Part shown: positions 18,858-27,207 of the stretch, in pieces
Position numbering within the stretch: position 1 is the stretch's first letter
How the letters are laid out: each line of letters opens with the position of its first letter
Source of the DNA: Gelidibacter japonicus
GTDB taxonomy: Bacteria; Bacteroidota; Bacteroidia; Flavobacteriales; Flavobacteriaceae
DNA length: 64,000 nt
Reading direction: 5' to 3'
Assembly (NCBI RefSeq): GCF_010725055.1
Contig: NZ_BJKB01000006.1
Location: forward strand, 124,001-188,000
Translations under genes and position numbers: made by a program
Notes under the pieces: generated by a model
What the model was told of the DNA's origin: nothing
The model's database searches: none
What the model saw: the letters and a program-made list of their open reading frames with translations, nothing else

Positions 18858-19349
18858 CTAAAATCTATATCTGATACCTAAGGCTATATCGAAATCCAAA
18901 TCGTCATTATAATCATTTCCAAAAGCAATTTCTGGTCTGAAATCCAATGATAGCATTAAAGGGATATCAAAAACGTACTCAATTCCTATATCGCCAGCAA
19001 TAAATATAAAGGTTTGATTGTCCTTTTTATAGTTATCCTCATATCTTTTGTAACCATAACTTGCAAGGCCACCACCTGGACCTGCGTACCAGTTAAATCC
19101 TCCATCAATATTCCAAACCCATTGGTATATTCCGGCAAGTTTAAACCCGTCATAGTCACTACCGTTTCTTAGTCCCAAATCCAACTCCAAACGGTTGTTG
19201 GAGCCAAGGGCACGTTGGTATGAAACTTCAGCACCAAAACCATCACTGTCACCAATACGTAAACCAATGGCGTTGTCAGCAATATCTTGCGCATTCATAA
19301 ACATAGTGCCTCCAACAAAGGCAATAGCGATTAAAAATATTTTCTTCAT
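18858..19349 (-). CDS. Small outer-membrane beta-barrel protein
   Basis: This 163-residue protein has a signal peptide (residues 1-20, ending MNAQ) and then alternating polar/aromatic strands (GAEVSYQRAL, NRLELDLGLRN, FKLAGIYQWVWNI, GGFNWYAGPGGGLASYGY, LSLDFRPEIAFG). It ends in a C-terminal Arg-Tyr-Arg-Phe, the aromatic signature of outer-membrane proteins. It is of the porin/opacity-like small barrel type found widely in Flavobacteriaceae, with no defined function. A promoter -7 box (TATTTTTG on the minus strand, 19372-19379) lies just upstream; no good -33 box was seen. Confidence 0.85.
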   Translation of the reverse strand: MKKIFLIAIAFVGGTMFMNAQDIADNAIGLRIGDSDGFGAEVSYQRALGSNNRLELDLGLRNGSDYDGFKLAGIYQWVWNIDGGFNWYAGPGGGLASYGYKRYEDNYKKDNQTFIFIAGDIGIEYVFDIPLMLSLDFRPEIAFGNDYNDDLDFDIALGIRYRF

Positions 19350-19492
19350 AATTTAAGTTTTAAAGTTTTAACAAAAATACACCTCGTATTGATATCCGAA
19401 AGAAATTATAACGCCAACTTTGTGTTAAAATTGACTAATTACCTCTAAATTTATAACAAAATTTTAATATAAATAGAGTTTTAAAAAAAGTG

Positions 19493-22420
19493 ATGGTAAA
19501 AGAGTCAAATAAAATGTTAATAGAGCTCAAAAGTCAGTTGGAAGGGCAGCTGTTTACTGACGATTTAATGAAAGCGCTGTATGCAACAGATGCTTCTGTA
19601 TATAGAAAACTACCCTTAGCTGTAGCCTATCCTAAAACTGTTGAGGATTTAAAATTGCTTATCCAATTTGCCAATACCAATTCAGCTTCACTTATTCCAA
19701 GAACTGCAGGTACATCTTTGGCAGGACAATGTGTTGGTGAGGGAATTGTGGTTGATGTTTCCAGGCATTTTACCAAAATTATAGACATCAATGAGAAGAA
19801 TAGAACGGTTACCGTTCAGCCAGGAGTTGTAAGAGATGAGCTCAACAACTACTTAAAACCTTTTGGGCTTTTTTTTGGCCCAAATACCTCCACTTCCAAC
19901 CGCTGTATGATTGGGGGAATGGTGGGAAATAATTCGTCAGGAACCACTTCAATCCAGTATGGTGTTACCAGAGATAAGGTTTTGAAAATGAAAACCTTGC
20001 TTAGCGATGGGAGCGAAGTCATCTTTGAAAACACCACCAAAACTGAATTCTTTGAAAAAATGAAATTGAGCACTTTGGAAGGGCAAATTTATCAAACTAT
20101 ATATAAGGAGCTTCATCCAGAAGATGTTCAAAAGCGAATAACTGCAAATTTCCCAAAGCCTGAAATCCATAGAAGAAATACAGGCTACGCCATTGATGAA
20201 CTTCTGAAAAGTACTGTTTTTCAGGAAGGTTCTACAGACTTCAATATGTGCAAGTTGTTATCTGGAAGTGAGGGAACGTTAGCCTTTACTACCGAAATAG
20301 TATTGCAATTAGACCCGCTGCCACCTAAAGAAAGTATAATGGTTGCGGCGCATTTTGATAGTATAGAAAATTGTTTGCTGAGTGTTGAACTGACCATGCA
20401 ACACAATCTTTTTACTTGTGAAATGATGGACAAAACTATTTTGGATTGTACTAAGCAAAATAAAACCCAGGCTGAAAACAGGGCGTTTATTGTTGATGAT
20501 CCCAAAGCCATATTAATGTGTGAGGTTCGGGCAGATTCTTTTGAAGCCGTCGAAAAGCAAGCTGAACATTTGGTAAAAGCCATCCAGGAATCTGGATTAA
20601 GTTATGCTTGGCCTGTTCTTGTTGGACCTGAAATTGAGAAAGCCGTTGAGTTAAGAAAAGCAGGATTGGGACTCTTGGGGAATATAGTTGGTGATAGAAA
20701 ATCGGCAGCTTGTATTGAGGATACCGCGGTCGCATTGCCTGATTTGGCCAACTATATTGGTGAGTTTACGCAATTGATGAAAGATCATAATCAGGAAGCG
20801 ATTTATTACGCACATGCCGGAGCGGGAGAATTACACTTAAGACCAATTCTCAATCTTAAAAAAAGCGAGGATGTAGCCATGTTCAGACAAATAACAACAG
20901 ATGTGGCGCATTTGGTAAAAAAATATCAAGGCTCCATGAGTGGAGAACATGGCGATGGGATTGTGAGGGCAGAATTTATTCCATTAATGATTGGAGAGGA
21001 GAATTATCAATTGTTGAGGCGTATAAAAAAAGCCTTTGATCCTCAAAACATCTTCAATCCTGGAAAAATTGTTGATGCTTACCCAATGGATGAGAATTTA
21101 CGCTATCAACCTGATAGAACTGAACCGGAAATTGATACCATGATGGACTTTTCGGCTTCTATGGGCATCTTGAGGGAAGCTGAGAAATGTAATGGCTCTG
21201 GCGATTGCAGGAAGTTACCAGAATTTGGCGGCACTATGTGTCCGAGTTATAGAGCAACTCGCAATGAAAAAGATACGACAAGGGCAAGGGCCAACGCCTT
21301 GCGTGAATTTTTGACAAATTCAGAGAAGGCCAATAAGTTTGACCATAAAGAATTAAAGGAGGTTTTTGACCTTTGCCTGAGTTGTAAAGCATGCGCTAGT
21401 GAATGTCCAAGTAGTGTGGATGTTGCAAGTTTAAAAGCGGAGTTTCAATACCAATATCAAAAGGCAAATGGTGTCTCATTGAGAACAAAATTGTTTGCCT
21501 ATAATAATACTCTGAATGGATTTTCAAGTGTATTTCCGCAGATGACAAATTTCTTTTTCAAAAACAGATTAACCTCATCAATGATAAAGAATACTTTCGG
21601 AATTGCAAAAGAAAGATCACTTCCATTGATTTCAAAAAAAAGTTTAGATAAGCATATAAGATCAATTAACAATCAAGTAATTGAGTCAAATAATATTAAA
21701 ACAATTTATTTTTTTAACGATGAATTTACCAATCATTTGGATACACCGATTGGACAGGATGCGATAGAACTTTTGACACGTCTGAATTATAATGTAAAGT
21801 TTGTTTCCCATTCAGAATCTGGACGTTCGTTTATATCCAAAGGGCTTCTGGAGCAAGCCAAAAAAATGGCCAATAAGAATGTTGCCGTTTTTAAAGATTT
21901 GATTTCTGCCGAAACACCATTGGTTGGAATTGAGCCTTCGGCCATTTTGACGTTTACGGATGAGTACCCAAGGCTGGCAGATGATAGGGTAGCCGCGCAA
22001 AATATCGCAAAACACACCTTATTGATTGAGGAGTTTATCCAACAGGAAATCAACATGGGGCATATTAAGGCATCACAATTTACCAAGGAGGAAAAGATCA
22101 TAAAGTTCCATGGCCATTGTCACCAAAAAGCCTTACGCAATCAATTGTCCAGTTTTACAATTCTTAATTTTCCTGAGAATTATAAAGTTACCATAATTCC
22201 GAGTGGTTGCTGCGGAATGGCAGGGAGTTTTGGGTATGAAAAGGAGCATTATGAGGTCAGTATGCAAATTGGTGAGCAAACCTTGTTCCCTGCGGTGAGA
22301 AAAGCTTCGGAGACAGCCATTATCTCAGCAAATGGTACGAGTTGCAGGCACCAAATCATGGATGGCACACAAAGAGAAGCCTTGCATCCTATCACAATTT
22401 TGAGGCAAGCATTGTTGTAG
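19493..22420 (+). CDS. FAD-linked oxidase fused to Fe-S/CCG oxidoreductase, YdiJ/D-2-hydroxyacid dehydrogenase type
   Basis: This roughly 975-residue protein fuses three modules. A PCMH-type FAD-binding domain (about 35-215) contains RTAGTSLAGQCVGEGIVVDVSR and NNSSGTTSIQYG. A FAD-oxidase C-terminal domain runs to about residue 545, ending FNPGKIVD. The Fe-S half has cysteine motifs CNGSGDCRKLPEFGGTMCPSYRA and CLSCKACASECPS, then CCG-type motifs HGHCHQKAL and PSGCCGMAGSFG. Relatives oxidise D-lactate or D-2-hydroxyglutarate and pass electrons to the respiratory chain. Starts are possible at GTG 19490, ATG 19493 and ATG 19514; the first ATG is used here. Confidence 0.9.
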   Translation: MVKESNKMLIELKSQLEGQLFTDDLMKALYATDASVYRKLPLAVAYPKTVEDLKLLIQFANTNSASLIPRTAGTSLAGQCVGEGIVVDVSRHFTKIIDINEKNRTVTVQPGVVRDELNNYLKPFGLFFGPNTSTSNRCMIGGMVGNNSSGTTSIQYGVTRDKVLKMKTLLSDGSEVIFENTTKTEFFEKMKLSTLEGQIYQTIYKELHPEDVQKRITANFPKPEIHRRNTGYAIDELLKSTVFQEGSTDFNMCKLLSGSEGTLAFTTEIVLQLDPLPPKESIMVAAHFDSIENCLLSVELTMQHNLFTCEMMDKTILDCTKQNKTQAENRAFIVDDPKAILMCEVRADSFEAVEKQAEHLVKAIQESGLSYAWPVLVGPEIEKAVELRKAGLGLLGNIVGDRKSAACIEDTAVALPDLANYIGEFTQLMKDHNQEAIYYAHAGAGELHLRPILNLKKSEDVAMFRQITTDVAHLVKKYQGSMSGEHGDGIVRAEFIPLMIGEENYQLLRRIKKAFDPQNIFNPGKIVDAYPMDENLRYQPDRTEPEIDTMMDFSASMGILREAEKCNGSGDCRKLPEFGGTMCPSYRATRNEKDTTRARANALREFLTNSEKANKFDHKELKEVFDLCLSCKACASECPSSVDVASLKAEFQYQYQKANGVSLRTKLFAYNNTLNGFSSVFPQMTNFFFKNRLTSSMIKNTFGIAKERSLPLISKKSLDKHIRSINNQVIESNNIKTIYFFNDEFTNHLDTPIGQDAIELLTRLNYNVKFVSHSESGRSFISKGLLEQAKKMANKNVAVFKDLISAETPLVGIEPSAILTFTDEYPRLADDRVAAQNIAKHTLLIEEFIQQEINMGHIKASQFTKEEKIIKFHGHCHQKALRNQLSSFTILNFPENYKVTIIPSGCCGMAGSFGYEKEHYEVSMQIGEQTLFPAVRKASETAIISANGTSCRHQIMDGTQREALHPITILRQALL

Positions 22421-22522
22421 CCTTAGGATTTAGGGCTGATAAACTGAGTTTGAACCTCATATTCAATACCTTTTTGGTGGAGGACTTAATCAAGGATTCA
22501 GAATGAGTGTTCCATGGAATAA

Positions 22523-22555
22523 TTGTTAGCATTTATGAAGGAATTGTTATCTTTC
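22523..22555 (+). promoter_or_regulatory. Candidate aroC promoter
   Basis: TTG (22523-22525), 22 bases, then TATCTTTC (22548-22555) resembles the Bacteroidota consensus with one mismatch in the -7 box. A second perfect -7 box, TATTTTTG at 22590-22597, lacks a -33 partner. Either could serve aroC at 22639. Confidence 0.35.
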
Positions 22556-22638
22556 GGCAATTAAAAATTCAAAAAACCTTTTAAAATTCTATTTTTGTTT
22601 CTCTCAGAATACAATTACATTAGCACAAAATAATATCT

Positions 22639-23706
22639 ATGGCAGGAAACTCCTTCGGAAAATTGTTTAAACTCACAACTTTTGGTGAGTCTCACGGCGT
22701 AGCCATTGGTGGCGTAATAGATGGTTGTCCATCAGGAATACATTTAGATTTTGAAGCCATTCAATCAGAAATGGACCGCCGAAAACCAGGACAATCTGAT
22801 ATCGTCACCCAGCGCAAAGAATCAGATGTGGTTGAGTTCCTATCAGGAATTTTTGAAGGCCAGACCACAGGCACTCCAATTGGCTTTATCATCAAAAACA
22901 CCGATCATAAATCAAATGATTATTCTCATATAAAAGACGTTTACCGTCCAAGTCACGCCGATTACACCTACGACAAAAAGTATGGTGTTCGTGATTATAG
23001 AGGTGGCGGACGAAGTTCTGCACGTGAAACCGCTTGCCGAGTTGTTGCAGGGGCCATTGCAAAGCAAATGTTGAAAGATGTTAAAATTCATGCTTTTACT
23101 TCATCTGTTGGCGACATTTTTTTAGAAAAGCCTTATCAGGATCTTGACTTTTCAAAGATTGAAACTAATACTGTACGTTGTCCGGATGAAGTCGTTGCAA
23201 ATCAGATGATTGAAAGAATTAGAGAGATTAGAAAACAAGGCGATACCATTGGTGGAACCGTCACTTGTGTGATTCACAATCTACCTATCGGACTTGGAGA
23301 ACCTGTCTTTGATAAATTGCATGCCGAGCTCGGCAAGGCTATGTTGTCCATCAATGCCGTGAAAGGTTTTGAATATGGTAGCGGATTTTGTGGCGCCAAA
23401 ATGAAAGGAAGTGAGCACAATGATCAATTCAATGAAGATGGAAGCACCAAAACCAATTTATCAGGAGGTATTCAAGGTGGAATCAGCAATGGAATGGATA
23501 TTTACTTTAGAGTGGCATTCAAACCAGTAGCCACGATTATTCAGAAACAAAACACTCTTGACAATAAAGGAGATATTGTAGAGATGCAGGGAAAAGGACG
23601 ACATGATCCTTGTGTAGTGCCAAGAGCAATTCCTATTGTTGAGGCTATGGCTGCATTGGTTCTGGCGGATTACACACTCCTGCGCAGGCAGGAGTCTCAT
23701 GAATAA
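22639..23706 (+). CDS. aroC: Chorismate synthase
   Basis: This 355-residue cytosolic FMN enzyme converts 5-enolpyruvylshikimate 3-phosphate to chorismate, the common precursor of aromatic amino acids and menaquinone. The family blocks are intact: [21 protein letters not shown] at the N-terminus, [25 protein letters not shown] in the middle and [25 protein letters not shown] at the C-terminus. The last residues (LLRRQESHE) are encoded by an extragenic palindrome at 23676-23695 that appears to have replaced the original 3' end. Activity should not be affected because the conserved core ends before it. Confidence 0.97.
   Translation: MAGNSFGKLFKLTTFGESHGVAIGGVIDGCPSGIHLDFEAIQSEMDRRKPGQSDIVTQRKESDVVEFLSGIFEGQTTGTPIGFIIKNTDHKSNDYSHIKDVYRPSHADYTYDKKYGVRDYRGGGRSSARETACRVVAGAIAKQMLKDVKIHAFTSSVGDIFLEKPYQDLDFSKIETNTVRCPDEVVANQMIERIREIRKQGDTIGGTVTCVIHNLPIGLGEPVFDKLHAELGKAMLSINAVKGFEYGSGFCGAKMKGSEHNDQFNEDGSTKTNLSGGIQGGISNGMDIYFRVAFKPVATIIQKQNTLDNKGDIVEMQGKGRHDPCVVPRAIPIVEAMAALVLADYTLLRRQESHE
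23676..23695. repeat. Palindromic repeat forming the aroC 3' end
   Basis: ACTCCTGC (23676-23683), a four-base loop and GCAGGAGT (23688-23695) form a perfect 8-bp stem inside the last codons of aroC. Confidence 0.7.
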
Positions 23707-23756
23707 AAGAAGGAGCCTTTAGCTTCCGAAAATTACCCTTAATTAAAAATTAAGAG

Positions 23757-23776
23757 ATTCCCGCCTTCGCGGGAAT
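23757..23776. repeat. GC-rich extragenic palindrome
   Basis: ATTCCCGC (23757-23764), loop CTTC and GCGGGAAT (23769-23776) form a perfect 8-bp hairpin between aroC and the symporter gene. It is GC-rich against AT-rich surroundings and has no following T run, so it looks like a dispersed repeat and not a terminator. Confidence 0.65.
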
Positions 23777-23791
23777 GAAAATAATAGTTAC

Positions 23792-25237
23792 ATGAAAAAA
23801 CTAGCACTACATTGGAAAATCGTCATTGGAATGGTCCTTGGTATTATATGGGCGCTATTATCCAGTTATATGGGCTGGAGCTCATTTACCATCAACTGGA
23901 TTGATCCATTTGGTACTATTTTTATCAATTTGTTGAAATTGATTGCGGTCCCATTGGTATTGTTTTCCATAATAGGCGGTGTTGCCAATATTGGAGACCC
24001 GTCAAGCTTGGGAAGAATGGGAGGAAAGACCTTGCTTCTTTACCTCTTGACAACGGTATTTGCGATTTCGTTAGGTTTAATCTTAGTCAACACAATAAAG
24101 CCAGGGAAGCTTATTGACGAGCAAAGCCGGATAGACAACCGAATCAATTATGAAATATGGGCCAGCTCACAGGGTCACGAAATAAAAGATGGCATCAATT
24201 ATCTCGAGGATCCAGAATTTTTTCAGAGAGCCCAAGAGATTTCAGAGCTGACTAAACAAGATTTAAAGGAGGTTTCAGTATCAGATAAAATTGCAACGGC
24301 AGATAAACGTAAGGAAACTACACCATTACAACCATTGATTGATATTGTTCCGGACAATTTTTTCTATTCTCTTTCCAACAACGGCTTGATGTTGCAAATT
24401 ATATTTTTTGCGATTTTCTTTGGTGTCTGTCTTTTGTTTATTCCAGATGAAAAATCGGCTCCTGTTTTAAAGTTGGTAGATGGTATTAATGAGGTGTTTC
24501 TTAAAATGGTAGATTTGGTAATGCAGGCAGCCCCATTTTTTGTTTTTGCCCTGTTGGCAGGTGTTGTAAGCAAAATGGCTGGGGATGATATTGGAAAGGT
24601 CGTTGAAATATTTAAAGGTTTAAGTTGGTATTCCTTAACCGTTCTTACCGGCCTTTTGGTCATGATCTTCATAACCTATCCTTCGATTTTAAAGACATTT
24701 GTTAAAAAGATTCCTTATGTTGGTTTTTTTAAGGCAATGAGTCCCGCACAAACTTTAGCATTCTCTACTTCAAGCAGCGCTGCAACACTTCCAGTAACTA
24801 TGGAATGTGTTGAACAAAATCTTGGTGTTGACAAGAAAATAAGCAGCTTTGTTTTGCCAATTGGTGCTACGGTAAATATGGATGGGACCAGTTTATATCA
24901 AGCTGTGGCCGTCATTTTCTTGGCCCAATTGCATATGATTGATTTGACTATAGGACAGCAATTAACTGTGGTGATGACCACCACCCTGGCCTCAATAGGC
25001 TCTGCGGCTGTGCCAAGTGCCGGTTTGGTAATGCTGATTATCGTATTGGATTCCGTAGGACTCAATCCCGCTTGGATTGCCATTATTTTCCCTGTTGACC
25101 GTATTCTCGATATGTTTAGAACAGTAGTTAACGTAACTGGTGATGCCACTGTTTGCGCTATAATAGCAAACGGGGAGAACATGTTGGAATACGATGACGA
25201 TAAGGATCCAACGGAAACTTTCGATGTAAAATCGTAA
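23792..25237 (+). CDS. Dicarboxylate/amino acid:cation symporter (DAACS family)
   Basis: This 481-residue inner-membrane protein has about eight transmembrane segments and the two hairpin signatures of the GltP/EAAT family: AFSTSSSAATLPVTMECVEQNLGV (the serine-rich hairpin) and LPIGATVNMDGTSLYQAVAVIFLAQ. It ends with the second hairpin region, SAAVPSAGLVMLIIVLDSVGL, and the FPVDRILDMFRTVVNVTGDA helix. Family members import glutamate, aspartate or C4-dicarboxylates with Na+ or H+. A hydrophilic insertion of about 80 residues (about 115-195, DEQSRIDNRINYE ... KRKETTPLQPLID) lies between early helices. Its stop is two bases from the end of the convergent EamA gene. Confidence 0.93.
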   Translation: MKKLALHWKIVIGMVLGIIWALLSSYMGWSSFTINWIDPFGTIFINLLKLIAVPLVLFSIIGGVANIGDPSSLGRMGGKTLLLYLLTTVFAISLGLILVNTIKPGKLIDEQSRIDNRINYEIWASSQGHEIKDGINYLEDPEFFQRAQEISELTKQDLKEVSVSDKIATADKRKETTPLQPLIDIVPDNFFYSLSNNGLMLQIIFFAIFFGVCLLFIPDEKSAPVLKLVDGINEVFLKMVDLVMQAAPFFVFALLAGVVSKMAGDDIGKVVEIFKGLSWYSLTVLTGLLVMIFITYPSILKTFVKKIPYVGFFKAMSPAQTLAFSTSSSAATLPVTMECVEQNLGVDKKISSFVLPIGATVNMDGTSLYQAVAVIFLAQLHMIDLTIGQQLTVVMTTTLASIGSAAVPSAGLVMLIIVLDSVGLNPAWIAIIFPVDRILDMFRTVVNVTGDATVCAIIANGENMLEYDDDKDPTETFDVKS

Positions 25238-25239
25238 TA

Positions 25240-26145
25240 TCAAATATGCGCAGCGCGCCTTCTGTTGATACGATTTTTTATTGCCGCAAAATTAAAGATG
25301 ACGATAGAGATAATGATCAGAAGATAACAAATAGCTTCAATCAGGCTGACCTTCTCATCAAAATAAAAAATGGCGAGCATGAAATTAATGAGCGGATTCA
25401 AATAAATGAATACGCCCACCACTGAAGAGTTCAGTCCTCTTAAAGCATAAATATTAAGAAACATCGGGATGATGGTAAATACTACGGCGATAAGCGCCAA
25501 CATTCCGTAAAAAAATGGTGTTTTTTCGTTGGGAGAATCATAAGTGATTATGAACGGTAATAGAAAAATCACCGCAAAAAACACTTGACAGGTCAGCACT
25601 AAAAAACGATCCATTTCCTGATTTTTACGTTGCAGGACCAAATACAAGGCATAGGTAAAAGCAATGATCATACTGTAAAACAAATCCGTAAAATTCCCTA
25701 AAGAGAGTAGCAGACATCCAATCAAACTCAAAATCACAGAGACCCATTGCAATTTGAAAAGTTTTTCCTTGAGCAATAAATAGGCTAAAACCATGGTCAA
25801 GATGGGACAGATCAGATAGGCCAAGGAGGTAGCGCTAACACTCACATTATTCATCACATAGATATAAATATACCAATTGAGAGCCAAAAACAGGCCACTC
25901 AGCACATTGATGATGACGATCCGACGTTTATCCTTTGCTGTTATTGATTTAAACAGCTTTATATTTGTTTTCAATGCCTTAGGACGAAGTGCCAAGGATA
26001 CGAACAGCATGATGAGGACAGAACCTATGGTTCGATAGCTAAGAATATCAAAAGCCGAGAAAGAATCAAGAGACTTCAGTACAAGACTAAAAAATCCCCA
26101 AATACTAAAGGCTGTGATGACGGCAATATAATACTTTGATTTCAT
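25240..26145 (-). CDS. EamA/DMT-family transporter, RarD-like
   Basis: This 301-residue inner-membrane protein has ten predicted helices in two EamA halves. The first half starts MKSKYYIAVITAFSIWGFFSLVLKSLDSFSAFDILSYR, which resembles RarD. The conserved SVSATSLAYLICPILTMVLAYLLLKEKL block and the second-half block LNSSVVGVFIYLNPLINFMLAIFYFDEKVS are clear. It is probably an exporter of small metabolites; the substrate is unknown. The frame is open six codons further (ATG 26163), but ATG 26145 gives the typical N-terminus. It is divergent from the amidohydrolase cassette. Confidence 0.88.
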   Translation of the reverse strand: MKSKYYIAVITAFSIWGFFSLVLKSLDSFSAFDILSYRTIGSVLIMLFVSLALRPKALKTNIKLFKSITAKDKRRIVIINVLSGLFLALNWYIYIYVMNNVSVSATSLAYLICPILTMVLAYLLLKEKLFKLQWVSVILSLIGCLLLSLGNFTDLFYSMIIAFTYALYLVLQRKNQEMDRFLVLTCQVFFAVIFLLPFIITYDSPNEKTPFFYGMLALIAVVFTIIPMFLNIYALRGLNSSVVGVFIYLNPLINFMLAIFYFDEKVSLIEAICYLLIIISIVIFNFAAIKNRINRRRAAHI

Positions 26146-26282
26146 TACGAGTTGTTCCAACAAGCGTGCAAAGGTATTCTAAAAAACCATGTACATCATC
26201 TTAATGCCCCTTAAAAAATGACGTTTTTCTATGGTCACATTAGGATAAATAAAGGTATCTTAACTATTATTTATCATTTTGA

Positions 26283-26316
26283 TTGGAGACTAACAGAACA
26301 TTATTTGATAAATTTG
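26283..26316 (+). promoter_or_regulatory. Promoter of the amidohydrolase/QEGLA/ATP-grasp cassette
   Basis: TTG (26283-26285), 23 bases, then a perfect TAAATTTG (26309-26316) match the flavobacterial vegetative promoter. Transcription would start near 26322, giving a leader of about 55 bases before the ATG at 26377. Confidence 0.65.
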
Positions 26317-26376
26317 TTAAGATGTGAGAATTTTATGTCATATAAAAAGCTCTAAAGTTCTTATAAATTACGACTT

Positions 26377-27207
26377 ATGCAAAAACTATCCATTGTTGAC
26401 ATTATATCAAAAATAGAAAACGAGGAATTGTTTCAAGCGGTGGCTTCTGATTACTCTTTCACTATAAAAATTGACGATTACGTTCCTTATGCTTGTGCAG
26501 CCGTACACAACGGGCACCAATTTCGTAAGGAACTTTGGCCTAAATGTCTGCATACCGAATATGACCGCTGGTATGAGGAAGATCCAAAGACCAAAACGAT
26601 GTTGAAGCCTCAGCCTATTGTGATTTCGGGAATGGACTCCAGATTTGAATACGATTTGAATAGAGATCCTAAGAATGCTATATATGAAGACGCTTGGGGA
26701 AAACAACTCTGGAAAGAGCCCTTGACCGAAGACGAAAAGTCACGAAGTCTTGAAAAACATCAGAACTTTTATAAAGTGGTTCACGCACTTATCAGAAAAT
26801 TAGAACTTAAATTTGGATGTTGTGTAGTCTATGATTTGCATAGTTATAATTGGAAGCGTTGGGATAGGGAAGTGCCAACTTGGAATTTGGGAACCTCAAA
26901 CATTGATAATAAGCGCTTTGATAATGCAATAGAAGCTTGGCGAGAACAGTTGTCCAAAATTAAGTTGCCAAATGGTATCCCGACCACATCCAAAATCAAT
27001 GACACGTTTCAAGGCAACGGTTATTTTCTAAAATTTATTACCAACAATTTTAAGAACACTCTAGTTCTGGCTACTGAAGTGGCAAAGGTTTACTGTGATG
27101 AAACGGACCAAATCATCTATCCAGAAGTTGTATCTGCCATCAGAAAAGGCTTAAAGAAGCAATTGCCCGAACATGCTTTAAATTTCTATAATATATACTC
27201 CAATTAA
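26377..27207 (+). CDS. N-formylglutamate amidohydrolase-family protein
   Basis: This 276-residue cytosolic protein belongs to the N-formylglutamate amidohydrolase (FGase) family, zinc-type hydrolases that release formate from N-formyl-L-glutamate. Family landmarks are the AAVHNGHQFRKELWP start, the RDPKNAIYEDAWGKQLW block, VVYDLHSYNWKR with Asp153 and His155, and the FQGNGYFLKFI glycine motif near residue 210. The rest of the histidine utilisation pathway is absent from the window. The gene is the first of a cassette with no gap to the next: its TAA is directly followed by the ATG of the DUF1704 gene. Its true substrate is therefore more likely a formylated or acylated product of the cassette. 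Confidence 0.87.
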   Translation: MQKLSIVDIISKIENEELFQAVASDYSFTIKIDDYVPYACAAVHNGHQFRKELWPKCLHTEYDRWYEEDPKTKTMLKPQPIVISGMDSRFEYDLNRDPKNAIYEDAWGKQLWKEPLTEDEKSRSLEKHQNFYKVVHALIRKLELKFGCCVVYDLHSYNWKRWDREVPTWNLGTSNIDNKRFDNAIEAWREQLSKIKLPNGIPTTSKINDTFQGNGYFLKFITNNFKNTLVLATEVAKVYCDETDQIIYPEVVSAIRKGLKKQLPEHALNFYNIYSN

